Shown here piece after piece: positions 17,792 through 26,040 of a DNA stretch of 64,000 nucleotides. The position numbers and the translations under genes were made by a program. Numbering within the stretch: position 1 is the first letter of the stretch; every line of letters begins with the position of its first letter. The DNA is from an uncultured Bacteroidales bacterium (GTDB lineage Bacteria > Bacteroidota > Bacteroidia > Bacteroidales > UBA932). The stretch covers positions 64,630 to 128,629 of the forward strand of contig ONEX01000001.1 of assembly GCA_900316955.1 (NCBI GenBank), in the 5' to 3' direction. The notes below the pieces were generated by a model. It saw only the letters and a list, made by a program, of their open reading frames with translations, did not search any database and was not told the DNA's origin.

Positions 17792-19850
17792 GCGTATCCT
17801 CCTGCTGGCGGCGGCGCTGTGGGCGCTGGCCGCCTGCGAAAAGGCGTCCCGGGAGTCCGTCGCCCCTGAAACGGCGCCGGAAAACGAGACGCCCTGGATC
17901 CTCAAGAACCTGTTCGACGAGGCCGAACCGGCAAGCGGCGCGCCGCGGACGTTCGGGGCGGACTTTTTGGGGACGCGCGCCCATATCGACATGAACGCCG
18001 AGGGAACCTACGCCCAGTCGGTCTGGAAAGCGGGGGACAAGATCATCATGTACGCGTTCAGTCAGAGCACGGGCCAGTATCGATACGATGTGCTGTCCAC
18101 GTCCCAGAGCGGCCCGTCGGTCGAGTTCGAGACGCCGGGCAGCCTGGAATATGCCGGCCCCTATTATACGGTCTTCCCCGATGCGCGGAAGTTTTCGCTG
18201 TATGAGGGCCAGGTGATTCTCGGCACCAGCATTCCGGTCGAGCAGGAGGCTGTTCCCGGCGGCATCCAGGACGGCTATACCGTCGCCTATGTCACGGTGC
18301 AGCGCACGGATGAATTCCTGCATTTCAAGAACAAGGTGTCCCTCGTCCGGTTCCGGATGAGCGGCTCCCTCGTGTCTCGGGTGAAATCCGTGACGGTCAA
18401 GGGGGCGACGAACATCGCGGGCGACATCGTCCTGCTGGTCGGCCCGGACGGCGAGGCGAGCGTGACCGACCAGGTCTGGTTCAACCCGGACGGCCGGTCC
18501 AACACGGTCCGGCTTTCCGGCGATTTCGTGGCCGGACAGGACTATTTCATCGTCCTGAAACCCGGCGCGCAGACCAGCTTCAAGATGGTCTTCGCGGACG
18601 ATGCGGGGCATTCGACGACCAAGGTCGGCCAGGCCTTCACGTTCCCGGAGGGCTGGATCAGCGATTTCGGCACCATCGACCTGGGGGACGAATTCCAGGA
18701 TGACAACACCGTGTACGACCCCATCCAGTACATGACCGCGACGGCCGGCGCGCCGAAGCCGGTGACGATCGCCGTGATCGGAGACGGCTTCACGAAAAGC
18801 GAGTTGTCCGACTTCGAGATGCTGGCCAAGAGCGGGGTCGATGCGCTGATGGACACGGAACCGTACAAGACCTACCGCGACTACTTCAACGTGTGGATCC
18901 TGAAGGCCGCCTCCCGGGAGTCCGGCGCCAACGTGACGGACGGGAGCGGGACCATCGTGACCCCGGTCAACTGCTATTTCGGGTCCAGATGGGGCCGGGA
19001 TTCGTACGACGACATGGTCGCGAACGAAAGCGACGTGTACGATTTCGTGGCCGAGAACTGCCCGGATATCAAGAATGGCATCCACTCCATCAACGAAGTC
19101 CCGATCCTGCTCGTCATCAATGACGCCCGGTACGGGGGGCGATGCCACAGCGTGAGTGACGGCAAGGGATATGCCATGGCTCCTTACACGGACCATGGCG
19201 GCCCTCTCTCCTGGCAGTATGCCAGCTTCGGAAAAGAGGCGGCCAGCGCAACGGCCGCTCCCGGGGAGACCAGGCAGGTGACGGAAGCGGAGCGGCAAGC
19301 CCTGGGAATCAGCAACGGAAACTGGCTCAATGTCCTGGTCCATGAGTTCGGCGGCCATTGCTTCGGCCGCCTGGATGACGAGTATTGGCACGAAAGCACC
19401 AAGCCGCGCGTCAGCGAGATCGGCCTGCACTCCTGGCCCGTCCCGTATGCCCTGAACATCTCGCCCTCGTATGACAATCCGACCTGGAAGGCGGCGCTGC
19501 TGGGCGACGACCTGCAGGCGAAGCCTTCCCTGGTGGCGAAGGACAGCCGGTACGGCCGGATCGGCGTCTATCAAGGCGGCGACGTGTCCGTGTTCAACCG
19601 CTGGCGCAGCGAAAAGGTCAGCTGCATGATCGACAACCGCTTCTATTTCTCCACCTGGCAGCGGATGATCATCGTCAAGCGGATCATGTCCCTGAGTGGA
19701 AGCGCCTACAGCGAGGCGTCCTTCTGGGAGCACGACAATCCCGCCGACCCGCTTCGGGATGCCGTCTCCGGCCAGACCCAGGGCCAGCCGCGCCTGCCGA
19801 GGCGGGTGATGCCGATGCTGCCGCCCCCTGTCTTGCATGAAGTAGATTAG
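17784..19850 (+). CDS. lipoprotein: fimbrillin-like domain fused to M64 (IgA protease-like) metallopeptidase
   Basis: 688 residues. Lipobox LAAC (Cys18). Residues about 55-300 look fimbrillin-like: QSVWKAGDKIIMYAFS, YYTVFPDARKFSLYEGQ, FLHFKNKVSLVRFRMSG, VKSVTVKGATNIAGDIVL. The C-terminal half is an M64 peptidase: TIAVIGDGFTKSELSDFE, then the metal site VHEFGGHCFGRLDDEYW with His520, Glu521 and His525. M64 members have been linked to cleavage of immunoglobulin A, but that is not shown for most Bacteroides homologues. The usual M64 N-terminal domain is replaced by the fimbrillin-like part. Confidence 0.88.
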   Translation: MSKRILLLAAALWALAACEKASRESVAPETAPENETPWILKNLFDEAEPASGAPRTFGADFLGTRAHIDMNAEGTYAQSVWKAGDKIIMYAFSQSTGQYRYDVLSTSQSGPSVEFETPGSLEYAGPYYTVFPDARKFSLYEGQVILGTSIPVEQEAVPGGIQDGYTVAYVTVQRTDEFLHFKNKVSLVRFRMSGSLVSRVKSVTVKGATNIAGDIVLLVGPDGEASVTDQVWFNPDGRSNTVRLSGDFVAGQDYFIVLKPGAQTSFKMVFADDAGHSTTKVGQAFTFPEGWISDFGTIDLGDEFQDDNTVYDPIQYMTATAGAPKPVTIAVIGDGFTKSELSDFEMLAKSGVDALMDTEPYKTYRDYFNVWILKAASRESGANVTDGSGTIVTPVNCYFGSRWGRDSYDDMVANESDVYDFVAENCPDIKNGIHSINEVPILLVINDARYGGRCHSVSDGKGYAMAPYTDHGGPLSWQYASFGKEAASATAAPGETRQVTEAERQALGISNGNWLNVLVHEFGGHCFGRLDDEYWHESTKPRVSEIGLHSWPVPYALNISPSYDNPTWKAALLGDDLQAKPSLVAKDSRYGRIGVYQGGDVSVFNRWRSEKVSCMIDNRFYFSTWQRMIIVKRIMSLSGSAYSEASFWEHDNPADPLRDAVSGQTQGQPRLPRRVMPMLPPPVLHEVD

Positions 19851-19858
19851 ATTCTTGA

Positions 19859-20944
19859 ATGATGAAAAAGTTTTTGTTCACCCTGGCCGCCCTGCTGACG
19901 CTCGCGTCCTGCGCCCAGAAGAAGCCGTCCATTCCCCTGTACGGATGGGAAGGGATCGGCGCGAACCCGGACCTGGAGGAGGTGCGGGCCAAATTCCAGA
20001 ACTATAAGGCCCACGGATTCACGGGCGTCTGCATCCAGGCGGACCTCGCCGACATCCCGGCCATTTCCGCCATCGCCCACGAGGAGGGGCTCGAGTACCA
20101 CGCCTGGAAGCCCTGCATGCTGCAAGGGGGCAAGCCGCACGAGTGGTACGCCGTGAACCGGCTGGGCCAGAGCGCGGACGAGTTCCCTGCCTATGTGCAG
20201 TACTACAAGGCCTTGGACCCGGCGAACCCGGAGGTCCAGGACTTCATCGTGTCGATGATCACGGAAATCGCCGCCATCCCTGATGTGGACTATGTCCAGC
20301 TGGACTACATCCGCTACGCCGACGCCATCCTGGCCCGCGGCCTGTGGGACAAGTACGGCCTGGACTTCTCCAACGGCCCGTATCCGCCGGCGGACTACTG
20401 CTACTGCGACCGCTGCGTGGGCGAGTTCAAGGAACTCACCGGCATCGACATCCTCCAGGCGGAGGATCCGCAGGCCGTGCCCGAATGGACGGCGTTCCGC
20501 TGCGGGAAGGTCACCGCGCTGGTGTCGAAGGTGTGCGACGCGGTCCATGCGATGGGCAAGAAAGTCAGCGCCGACGTGTTCCCGGGCCCGGACTCCCATG
20601 CGGTGCCGATGGTGCGTCAGCAGTGGGACCAGTGGCCCATCGACATGGTGTTCCCGATGAACTACAACGACTTCTATCTGGAAGGGGCCGACTGGCTCGC
20701 CGAGATTACGGCGGAAGAGGTGAAGGCGGCGGGCGAGACGCCCGTCATCTCCGGCCTGTTCATCTGCCGCGAGTGGCAGCGCAAGGCCGAAATCAAGGAT
20801 CCGGAAGGCCACGGGCTCATCCCGTCGGAGATCGCCACGGCCGTCAAAGGATCGATGGACGCGGGCGCCGCGGGCATCTGCCTCTTTACTCCCGGGTCGA
20901 TGACCGAGGAGCACTGGGCGGAACTGGACAAGCTGGTCCTATAG
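19859..20944 (+). CDS. lipoprotein with glycosyl-hydrolase-like TIM barrel
   Basis: 361 residues, lipobox LASC near residue 18. The stretches YKAHGFTGVCIQADL, DVDYVQLDYIRYADA and DMVFPMNYNDFY are the beta-strand ends seen in the GHL10/DUF187 group of putative glycosidases, where HFDYIRY-type motifs carry the acid residue. Contains a Cys pair YCYCDRC. Likely acts on a glycan at the outer membrane, but no substrate can be inferred. Starts 8 nt after the M64 gene, last gene of the operon, and overlaps the convergent gene's stop by 6 bp. Confidence 0.75.
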   Translation: MMKKFLFTLAALLTLASCAQKKPSIPLYGWEGIGANPDLEEVRAKFQNYKAHGFTGVCIQADLADIPAISAIAHEEGLEYHAWKPCMLQGGKPHEWYAVNRLGQSADEFPAYVQYYKALDPANPEVQDFIVSMITEIAAIPDVDYVQLDYIRYADAILARGLWDKYGLDFSNGPYPPADYCYCDRCVGEFKELTGIDILQAEDPQAVPEWTAFRCGKVTALVSKVCDAVHAMGKKVSADVFPGPDSHAVPMVRQQWDQWPIDMVFPMNYNDFYLEGADWLAEITAEEVKAAGETPVISGLFICREWQRKAEIKDPEGHGLIPSEIATAVKGSMDAGAAGICLFTPGSMTEEHWAELDKLVL

Positions 20945-21463
20945 GTTGAACAGCACCCCGATCAGGATATCGCGGGCTTCCAGGCGGGCTTGCCACCGGG
21001 AGCTCGCGTTTCCGTGTCCATAGTCCGTGCGGGACCAGCCGAAGAAGCCGATCTGCGTGGACAGGGTGACATTGCCGATGGGGAAGTAGATGCCCGGCCG
21101 GAATCCCAGCGTCTGGGTGTTGATGAGCGGCTCATACCCCTTCCGGCGCGTCCACCGGGCGGAGAAATACGTGTCGCCGGTGAGGCCGAAGCCCTGATAG
21201 ACAGGAAGATACCCCCGGATGTGCGGGATGAGGCCCATCGTGAAATCCGACTCGCTGGAGATGTTGTTCCAGTCGAAGCCGGCGGCCAGGCCCACCATCA
21301 GCCAGTCGTTCACCCGCTTGCCCACTTCCGGGTACACGACGATGCTGGTACCGTAGTTGCTGGCGCCGAACGAGATGTTTCCGCCGACATAGTATCGGTT
21401 GGGCTGCGCCTGGGCGGCGAGGCCGGTCAAAAGGACCGCTGCGAGGAGAATCCACTGTTTCAT
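20939..21463 (-). CDS. small outer-membrane beta-barrel protein
   Basis: 174 residues. Signal peptide MKQWILLAAVLLTGLAAQAQ, then alternating hydrophobic strands typical of an eight-stranded OmpX/OmpW-like barrel (YVGGNISFGASNYG, VGLAAGFDWNN, LGFRPGIYFPIG) and a C-terminal strand ending VLFNL. ATG 21463 is five bases after a TATCTTTG box, so the mRNA is probably leaderless. No enzymatic signature; the exact role is unknown. Confidence 0.78.
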   Translation of the reverse strand: MKQWILLAAVLLTGLAAQAQPNRYYVGGNISFGASNYGTSIVVYPEVGKRVNDWLMVGLAAGFDWNNISSESDFTMGLIPHIRGYLPVYQGFGLTGDTYFSARWTRRKGYEPLINTQTLGFRPGIYFPIGNVTLSTQIGFFGWSRTDYGHGNASSRWQARLEARDILIGVLFNL

Positions 21464-21468
21464 AATCG

Positions 21469-21476
21469 CAAAGATA
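21469..21476 (-). promoter_or_regulatory. -7 box of the small barrel protein gene, leaderless arrangement
   Basis: TATCTTTG (minus), CGATT, ATG. Confidence 0.6.
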
Positions 21477-21521
21477 GGCCATCCGCCGGATTTTGCAAAA
21501 AGTTTCGTAAATTCGTGGACT

Positions 21522-24257
21522 ATGCAGAAAATCGGGAAACTATTCATTCTGGGGCTCTCCGTGGTCCTGGTTGCGGCCTGCAGCGGCGGCCGCGAAAAGC
21601 ATTTCATGACGGACAAGGCGTACCGCGAAGCGGTGCACGCGGATTTCGAGGCGCGGATGGCGGCGAACGACAGCGCGCTGGCGCGCGTCGTGGAGATCCC
21701 CGGTCAAGCCGGGGATGACGAGGCCGTCATGGCCGGCATCGACCGGCCATCTCTCGCCGAGCGCGAGGCGTTGGAGTTCCTCTATGCCTATATGCCCCTG
21801 GCGGATGCCGTGGACTATCCGGAGTCGTATTACCTGGACCAGGTGCGAGCGACGTTCCGCATCCGGGAGGAGATGGGCTGGAAAGTGCCGGAGCGGGAGT
21901 TCCGCCACTTCGTGCTGCCCATCCGCGTGAACAACGAGAACCTGGACACGGCCCGCGTGGCCTTCAACCGGGAGATCGCTCCGCGGGTGAAAGGCCTGTC
22001 CATGAAGGATGCCATCCTCGAAGTGAATCACTGGTGCCACGAGAAGATGACCTACCAGCCGTCGGATGCGCGGACTTCGTCCCCGCTGGCCTCTATGATG
22101 AACGCGCTGGGCCGGTGCGGCGAGGAATCGACCTTCTGCGTCGCCGCGCTGCGGTCCGTGGGCATTCCCGCCCGGCAGGTGTACACGCCGCGCTGGGCCC
22201 ATACCGACGACAACCACGCCTGGGTGGAGGCCTGGGCCGACGGGCAGTGGCACTTCATCGGCGCCTGCGAGCCGGAGCCGGTGCTGAACCTCGGCTGGTT
22301 CAACGCCCCCGCCTCCCGCGCCATGCTCATGCACACCAAGGTCTTCGGCCGCTATGACGGCCCGGAAGAGGTCGTGCTCGAGAGCCCGAACTATACGGAA
22401 ATCAATCTCATCGACAATTACGCCACCACCGCCCGGGCCGATTTCCGGGTGGTCGATGCCGCCGGGAAGCCCGTCGAGGGCGCCCGCGTGGACTTCTGCA
22501 TCTACAACTACGCGGAGTTCTATCCGGCCGTGTCCAAGTACACGGACGCCGACGGCCGCACCTTCCTGTCCTCCGGCCTCGGCGACCTGCTCATCTGGGC
22601 CTCGAAGGACGGTGCCTACGGCTACGCGAAGTGTTCCTTCGGCAAGGACAAGGAGGTGACGGTCGTCCTGGACCGGTCCCTGAGCCTGTCGAAGGGCCGG
22701 TCCGATACGGACGCTTTCGACATCGTCCCGCCGCCGGAGAACGTCCGGCTGCCGGAGGTGACGCCGGCGCAGCGGGCGGAGAACGACCGCCGCTTCGCCT
22801 ACGAGGATTCCCTCCGCCACGCCTACGAGGCCACCTTCCCGACGCACGAGGAAGCCTTGGCCTTCACGCAGGAGCACGGCTATGGCCACCACATGGTCTT
22901 CCCCATCGAGTGGTCCCGCGGCAACTGGCGCACCATCGAGGCCTTCATGTCGATGGCCGACGACCACGAGCGCGTGGAGCATCTTTTCCTGTCCCTGAGC
23001 CGGAAGGACTTCCACGACATCACGCTGGAAAACCTCATGGACAGTTATCTGGACCAGGACGCCGTGATCGGCCCGCGCGTGGAGAACGAGTTCCTGAGTC
23101 CGTACAAGACCTTCTTCGGGAACGTTGAGCAGCTGGAGAGCCTGAGGAATCCCCAGGAAGTCGTGACGTGGGTCCGGAGCAATGTCACGGTGCTGGACGA
23201 CCCGCTGGCCTGGGACATCCCGATGTCGCCCATCGGCGTTTACAGGAGTGAGCTCGCCACCCCGCGTTCCCGCGGCATCTTCTTCGTCGCCCTGGCCCGT
23301 GCGCGCGGCTTCGAGGCGCAGAAGAACCCCGTGAACGGCAAGATCCAGTACCGCACCGACGGCGACTGGCTGGACGTGGACTTTGACGGCGCCGGCCCGG
23401 CCGTGGCCGCCCCGAAGGGCACGCTCCGCCTCACCTACACCCCGGACAAGGTCGTCGACAACCCCAAGTACTACAGCCATTTCTCCCTCTCCAGGATCGA
23501 GAACGGGCGCCCGCGCCTGATGGAGTTCGACGAGGGAGAGGTCGATATGGGCGGCGGCATGGACTGGGCCCATGTGTTCAAGAAGGGCTATCCGCTGGAG
23601 GAGGGCCGCTACTTGCTCGTCTCCGGCAACCGCCTCTCGAGCGGCACCGTGCCCGTTTCGATGGCGTTCGTGGATGTCGTCGCCGGCGAGGAGACCGTCT
23701 GCGACCTCGTCCTCCGCGCCAGCGAGAACGAAGTCCCGGTCATCGGCTCCTTCGACGCTGAAACGAAGTTCCGCCCGGTCGAGTTGGCGAAGAGCGAGTA
23801 CGGCGATGTGATTGCCGAAGAAGCGAAGCCGGAGACCTCTCTCCTTTCCGCCGTCGGCCGCGGCCACTACGCCCTGGCCATCCTCGAGCCGGGCAAGGAG
23901 CCTACGAACCACGTCCTCCGCGACCTCGCGGTGGCCAGCGGGAAACTCGAGGCCTGGGGCCGTCCGATCGTGCTCCTGTGCTCCGACGAAAAGGCCATGC
24001 ACCGCCTCCAGGTGGAGATGTCTGAAGGCCGCTACGGCATCCTGCCCTCGACCATCGTCCTGGGCCTGGATGCGGACGGCGCCGTGAAGAAGGGCATCGA
24101 GAAGGGGATGAAGGTGGGCCCGGAGAGCGCCTCCGGCGCGCCTTCCCGCCTCCCGCTCGTCATCCTCGCGGACTCCTTCAACCGCGTCTTCTTCCTCTCC
24201 GAAGGTTACACCATCGGACTCGGTGAGCAGCTCGCTGCCACTGTCGCGAAGTTGTAA
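21522..24257 (+). CDS. transglutaminase-like lipoprotein carrying palindromic-element insertions
   Basis: 911 residues from ATG 21522; lipobox VAAC (Cys20). Transglutaminase-like core with Cys199 in GRCGEESTF and His232 in TDDNHAWVEAW; the third acid is not obvious because the following strand reads WHFIGACEPEP, as in the related Bacteroidales family. A C-terminal thioredoxin-like or barrel region follows (LEPGKEPTNHVLRDLAV). Two in-frame foreign stretches are visible: residues about 58-78, encoded by two palindromes, and about 384-394 (LDRSLSLSKGRS), encoded by a TTCGACAGGCTCA-type palindrome. Likely acts on peptides or glycopeptides in the periplasm; unproven. Confidence 0.85.
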   Translation: MQKIGKLFILGLSVVLVAACSGGREKHFMTDKAYREAVHADFEARMAANDSALARVVEIPGQAGDDEAVMAGIDRPSLAEREALEFLYAYMPLADAVDYPESYYLDQVRATFRIREEMGWKVPEREFRHFVLPIRVNNENLDTARVAFNREIAPRVKGLSMKDAILEVNHWCHEKMTYQPSDARTSSPLASMMNALGRCGEESTFCVAALRSVGIPARQVYTPRWAHTDDNHAWVEAWADGQWHFIGACEPEPVLNLGWFNAPASRAMLMHTKVFGRYDGPEEVVLESPNYTEINLIDNYATTARADFRVVDAAGKPVEGARVDFCIYNYAEFYPAVSKYTDADGRTFLSSGLGDLLIWASKDGAYGYAKCSFGKDKEVTVVLDRSLSLSKGRSDTDAFDIVPPPENVRLPEVTPAQRAENDRRFAYEDSLRHAYEATFPTHEEALAFTQEHGYGHHMVFPIEWSRGNWRTIEAFMSMADDHERVEHLFLSLSRKDFHDITLENLMDSYLDQDAVIGPRVENEFLSPYKTFFGNVEQLESLRNPQEVVTWVRSNVTVLDDPLAWDIPMSPIGVYRSELATPRSRGIFFVALARARGFEAQKNPVNGKIQYRTDGDWLDVDFDGAGPAVAAPKGTLRLTYTPDKVVDNPKYYSHFSLSRIENGRPRLMEFDEGEVDMGGGMDWAHVFKKGYPLEEGRYLLVSGNRLSSGTVPVSMAFVDVVAGEETVCDLVLRASENEVPVIGSFDAETKFRPVELAKSEYGDVIAEEAKPETSLLSAVGRGHYALAILEPGKEPTNHVLRDLAVASGKLEAWGRPIVLLCSDEKAMHRLQVEMSEGRYGILPSTIVLGLDADGAVKKGIEKGMKVGPESASGAPSRLPLVILADSFNRVFFLSEGYTIGLGEQLAATVAKL
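21693..21753 (+). repeat. paired palindromic elements inside the transglutaminase gene
   Basis: Element 21693-21719 (GAGAT...ATGAC, stem CCCCGG / CCGGGG) and element 21726-21753 (GTCAT...ATCTC, stem GGCCGG / CCGGCC) stand in opposite orientation, 6 bp apart. The same arrangement occurs in murB and in the DapE-like gene. Confidence 0.85.
22671..22702 (+). repeat. TTCGACAGGCTCA-type palindrome inside the transglutaminase gene
   Basis: Stem GACCGG(T/C)CC / GG(G/C)CCGGTC around CTGAGCCTGTCGAAG. Same family as the copies in dapF. Confidence 0.8.
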
Positions 24258-24286
24258 TCGCTTGATATATAGTGAATTGAATGTAC

Positions 24287-24316
24287 AGAGGTGCACTTTG
24301 CGGTGCACCTCTATTT
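24287..24316. terminator. bidirectional terminator between convergent genes
   Basis: Perfect 10-bp stem AGAGGTGCAC / GTGCACCTCT with loop TTTGCG, followed by ATTTGG. Placed between the stops of the transglutaminase gene and the TIM-barrel lipoprotein gene. Confidence 0.7.
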
Positions 24317-24338
24317 GGTTAACTTGCTGAGAGACAGG

Positions 24339-25157
24339 TTATTCCAGCATTTGGCGGACGTTCGTGTAGGCGGCCTTGCTGTCGGCGAGCATCTGGCGGG
24401 AGCCGTACTGCTCGACGGTGAGCCAGCCGTCGTAGCCGGAGGCGACGAGCTTGCCGACGATGTCGGCGATGGGAATGCAGCCGGAGCCGGCGGGGACGCA
24501 GCGCATGTTGTCGGGCGCCGTGCGGTCCTTCAGATGGACATGGCCGATGCGGTCGCGGAACTGCCCGTAGGCGACGAGGGCGTCATCCCCGGCGAACAGG
24601 TAGTTGCCGGTGTCGAACACGTGGCCCAGGGTAGGGGCCAGGGTGAACAGGGAATCCAGTCCCGCCATGTTGTAGCAGAGGGAGCGGGGATTGTCGAAGT
24701 CCTCGACCATGATGCAGAAGCCCTTGTCCGTCACGCGCTTGGCGAAGGCGGCGATCCGCTGCCGGGCGGCGTCGCGGTCTGCGGCCGTGCTGCCTTCCGG
24801 CATCAGGCCGGTCACGAGCAGCAGGCGGTCATAGCCGTAAGTCTCCAGGAAGGAAATGGCCCGGGCTTCCATCTCGGGCTGTTCGCCGGCGCCGTAGTCG
24901 ATGTCCGCGATGGCGCAGGCGTGCCCGAACCCCAGGCTGTCCAGGATGCGGAGCTCGTCGGGATCCTGGAGCACCCGGACATCGGCCCCGTCGTAGCCGA
25001 TTTCCCGGATCTTCGTCGCCGCCTCCCGGAAGGAAATCCCTTCCTGGCGCGCCACGGTCCAGATATGGTCGCAGAAAATGGAGATCTTGGGCGCTTCGGC
25101 CGGCTTTTGCCCGCACGCGCATAGCAGCAGGGCGAGGAGGGGGAGGAGCTTCTTCAT
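24339..25157 (-). CDS. lipoprotein of the sugar phosphate isomerase/epimerase (xylose-isomerase-like TIM barrel) family
   Basis: 272 residues, lipobox LLCAC (Cys15). TIM-barrel signatures: ISIFCDHIW, EIGYDGADVRVL, GFCIMVEDFDN (metal Glu), GHVFDTGNYLFAG (metal Asp), IGHVHLKDR (metal His) and DGWLTVEQYG (metal Glu). The set of metal ligands looks intact, so an isomerase, epimerase or 3-keto-glycoside lyase type activity is plausible in the periplasm. Directly downstream of ksgA with 4 nt between, so co-transcribed with it. Confidence 0.85.
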   Translation of the reverse strand: MKKLLPLLALLLCACGQKPAEAPKISIFCDHIWTVARQEGISFREAATKIREIGYDGADVRVLQDPDELRILDSLGFGHACAIADIDYGAGEQPEMEARAISFLETYGYDRLLLVTGLMPEGSTAADRDAARQRIAAFAKRVTDKGFCIMVEDFDNPRSLCYNMAGLDSLFTLAPTLGHVFDTGNYLFAGDDALVAYGQFRDRIGHVHLKDRTAPDNMRCVPAGSGCIPIADIVGKLVASGYDGWLTVEQYGSRQMLADSKAAYTNVRQMLE

Positions 25158-25161
25158 AAGG

Positions 25162-25956
25162 CTATGTCAACAGGTTGGTCAGGTCGATGAAGTCTTCCAC
25201 GGATAAGGTTTCGGGCCGGCGTTCGAAAACGGGGTTGGCGGTGAAAGCCGCCTTTTCCTCGTCGGTCCAGCCTTCGCGCGCGGCCTTGTCCGCGATGAGG
25301 GGCTTGAGGGGGTTCCGCATCATCTTCCGGCGCTGGCCGAAGGCGGTTTTCACGACGGCCCGGAAGAGGCTCTCGTCGCAGCCCAGGTCCGTCCGGCCGT
25401 TCCGCGTGAGGCGGATGACGGCCGATTCCACCTTGGGCGGCGGGGCGAAGCAGCCCGAGCCCACGCTGAACAGGTACTCGATGTCGTACCACGCCTGCAG
25501 CAGGACCGACAGGATGCCGTATGTCTTGGACCCCGGCCCCTCGGCGATGCGCTCGGCGACCTCCTTCTGGATCATGCACACGACTTCCGGGATGCTTTCG
25601 CGGTAGTCCAGGACCTTGAAGAAGATCTGCGAGGAGATGTTGTACGGGAAATTGCCGATGACGGAGAACCGCTCCGGGAAGATCTTCTCCAGCTTCAGCC
25701 GCAGGAAATCGGCCTGCAGGAGCCGTCCCTGCATCCCCGCGAAGTGTGTGAGGAGGTAGTCCACGGACTCCCCGTCGATTTCCACGAGCTTCAGGTCGAT
25801 ATCCTCCCGCTGCAGCAGATACTGGGTCAATACCCCCATTCCGGGGCCCACTTCCAAGGCCTCGCAAGGGCCGTGCAGCGCGGCCACGATGTCCTGCGCG
25901 ATGCGCTGGTCGGTGAGAAAATGCTGGCCGAGGGCCTTCTTGGCGCGTACTTCCAT
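25162..25956 (-). CDS. rsmA: 16S rRNA (adenine1518/1519-N6) dimethyltransferase
   Basis: KsgA: dimethylates two adjacent adenines in the 3' helix of 16S rRNA during small-subunit maturation. 264 residues. SAM-binding LEVGPGMGVLTQYLL, acidic EID, and the catalytic NFPY motif in VIGNFPYNIS. Starts KKALGQHFLTD, the family hallmark. Followed by a TIM-barrel lipoprotein gene in the same transcript. Promoter TATCTTTG (25983-25976) lies 20 nt upstream, interlocked with the divergent aspS promoter. Confidence 0.97.
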   Translation of the reverse strand: MEVRAKKALGQHFLTDQRIAQDIVAALHGPCEALEVGPGMGVLTQYLLQREDIDLKLVEIDGESVDYLLTHFAGMQGRLLQADFLRLKLEKIFPERFSVIGNFPYNISSQIFFKVLDYRESIPEVVCMIQKEVAERIAEGPGSKTYGILSVLLQAWYDIEYLFSVGSGCFAPPPKVESAVIRLTRNGRTDLGCDESLFRAVVKTAFGQRRKMMRNPLKPLIADKAAREGWTDEEKAAFTANPVFERRPETLSVEDFIDLTNLLT

Positions 25957-25975
25957 ATCAAATCGGTTATCCCTG

Positions 25976-26006
25976 CAAAGATACTCATATTTTTTTGCTA
26001 ATTTTG
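25976..26006. promoter_or_regulatory. divergent promoters for rsmA (minus) and aspS (plus)
   Basis: TATCTTTG on the minus strand at 25983-25976 and TAATTTTG on the plus strand at 25999-26006. The two -7 boxes are only 15 bp apart, so the polymerases would compete. Confidence 0.6.
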
Positions 26007-26040
26007 TAAGTTAATCCGAAGTTAAACCGAAGATAAAGAT

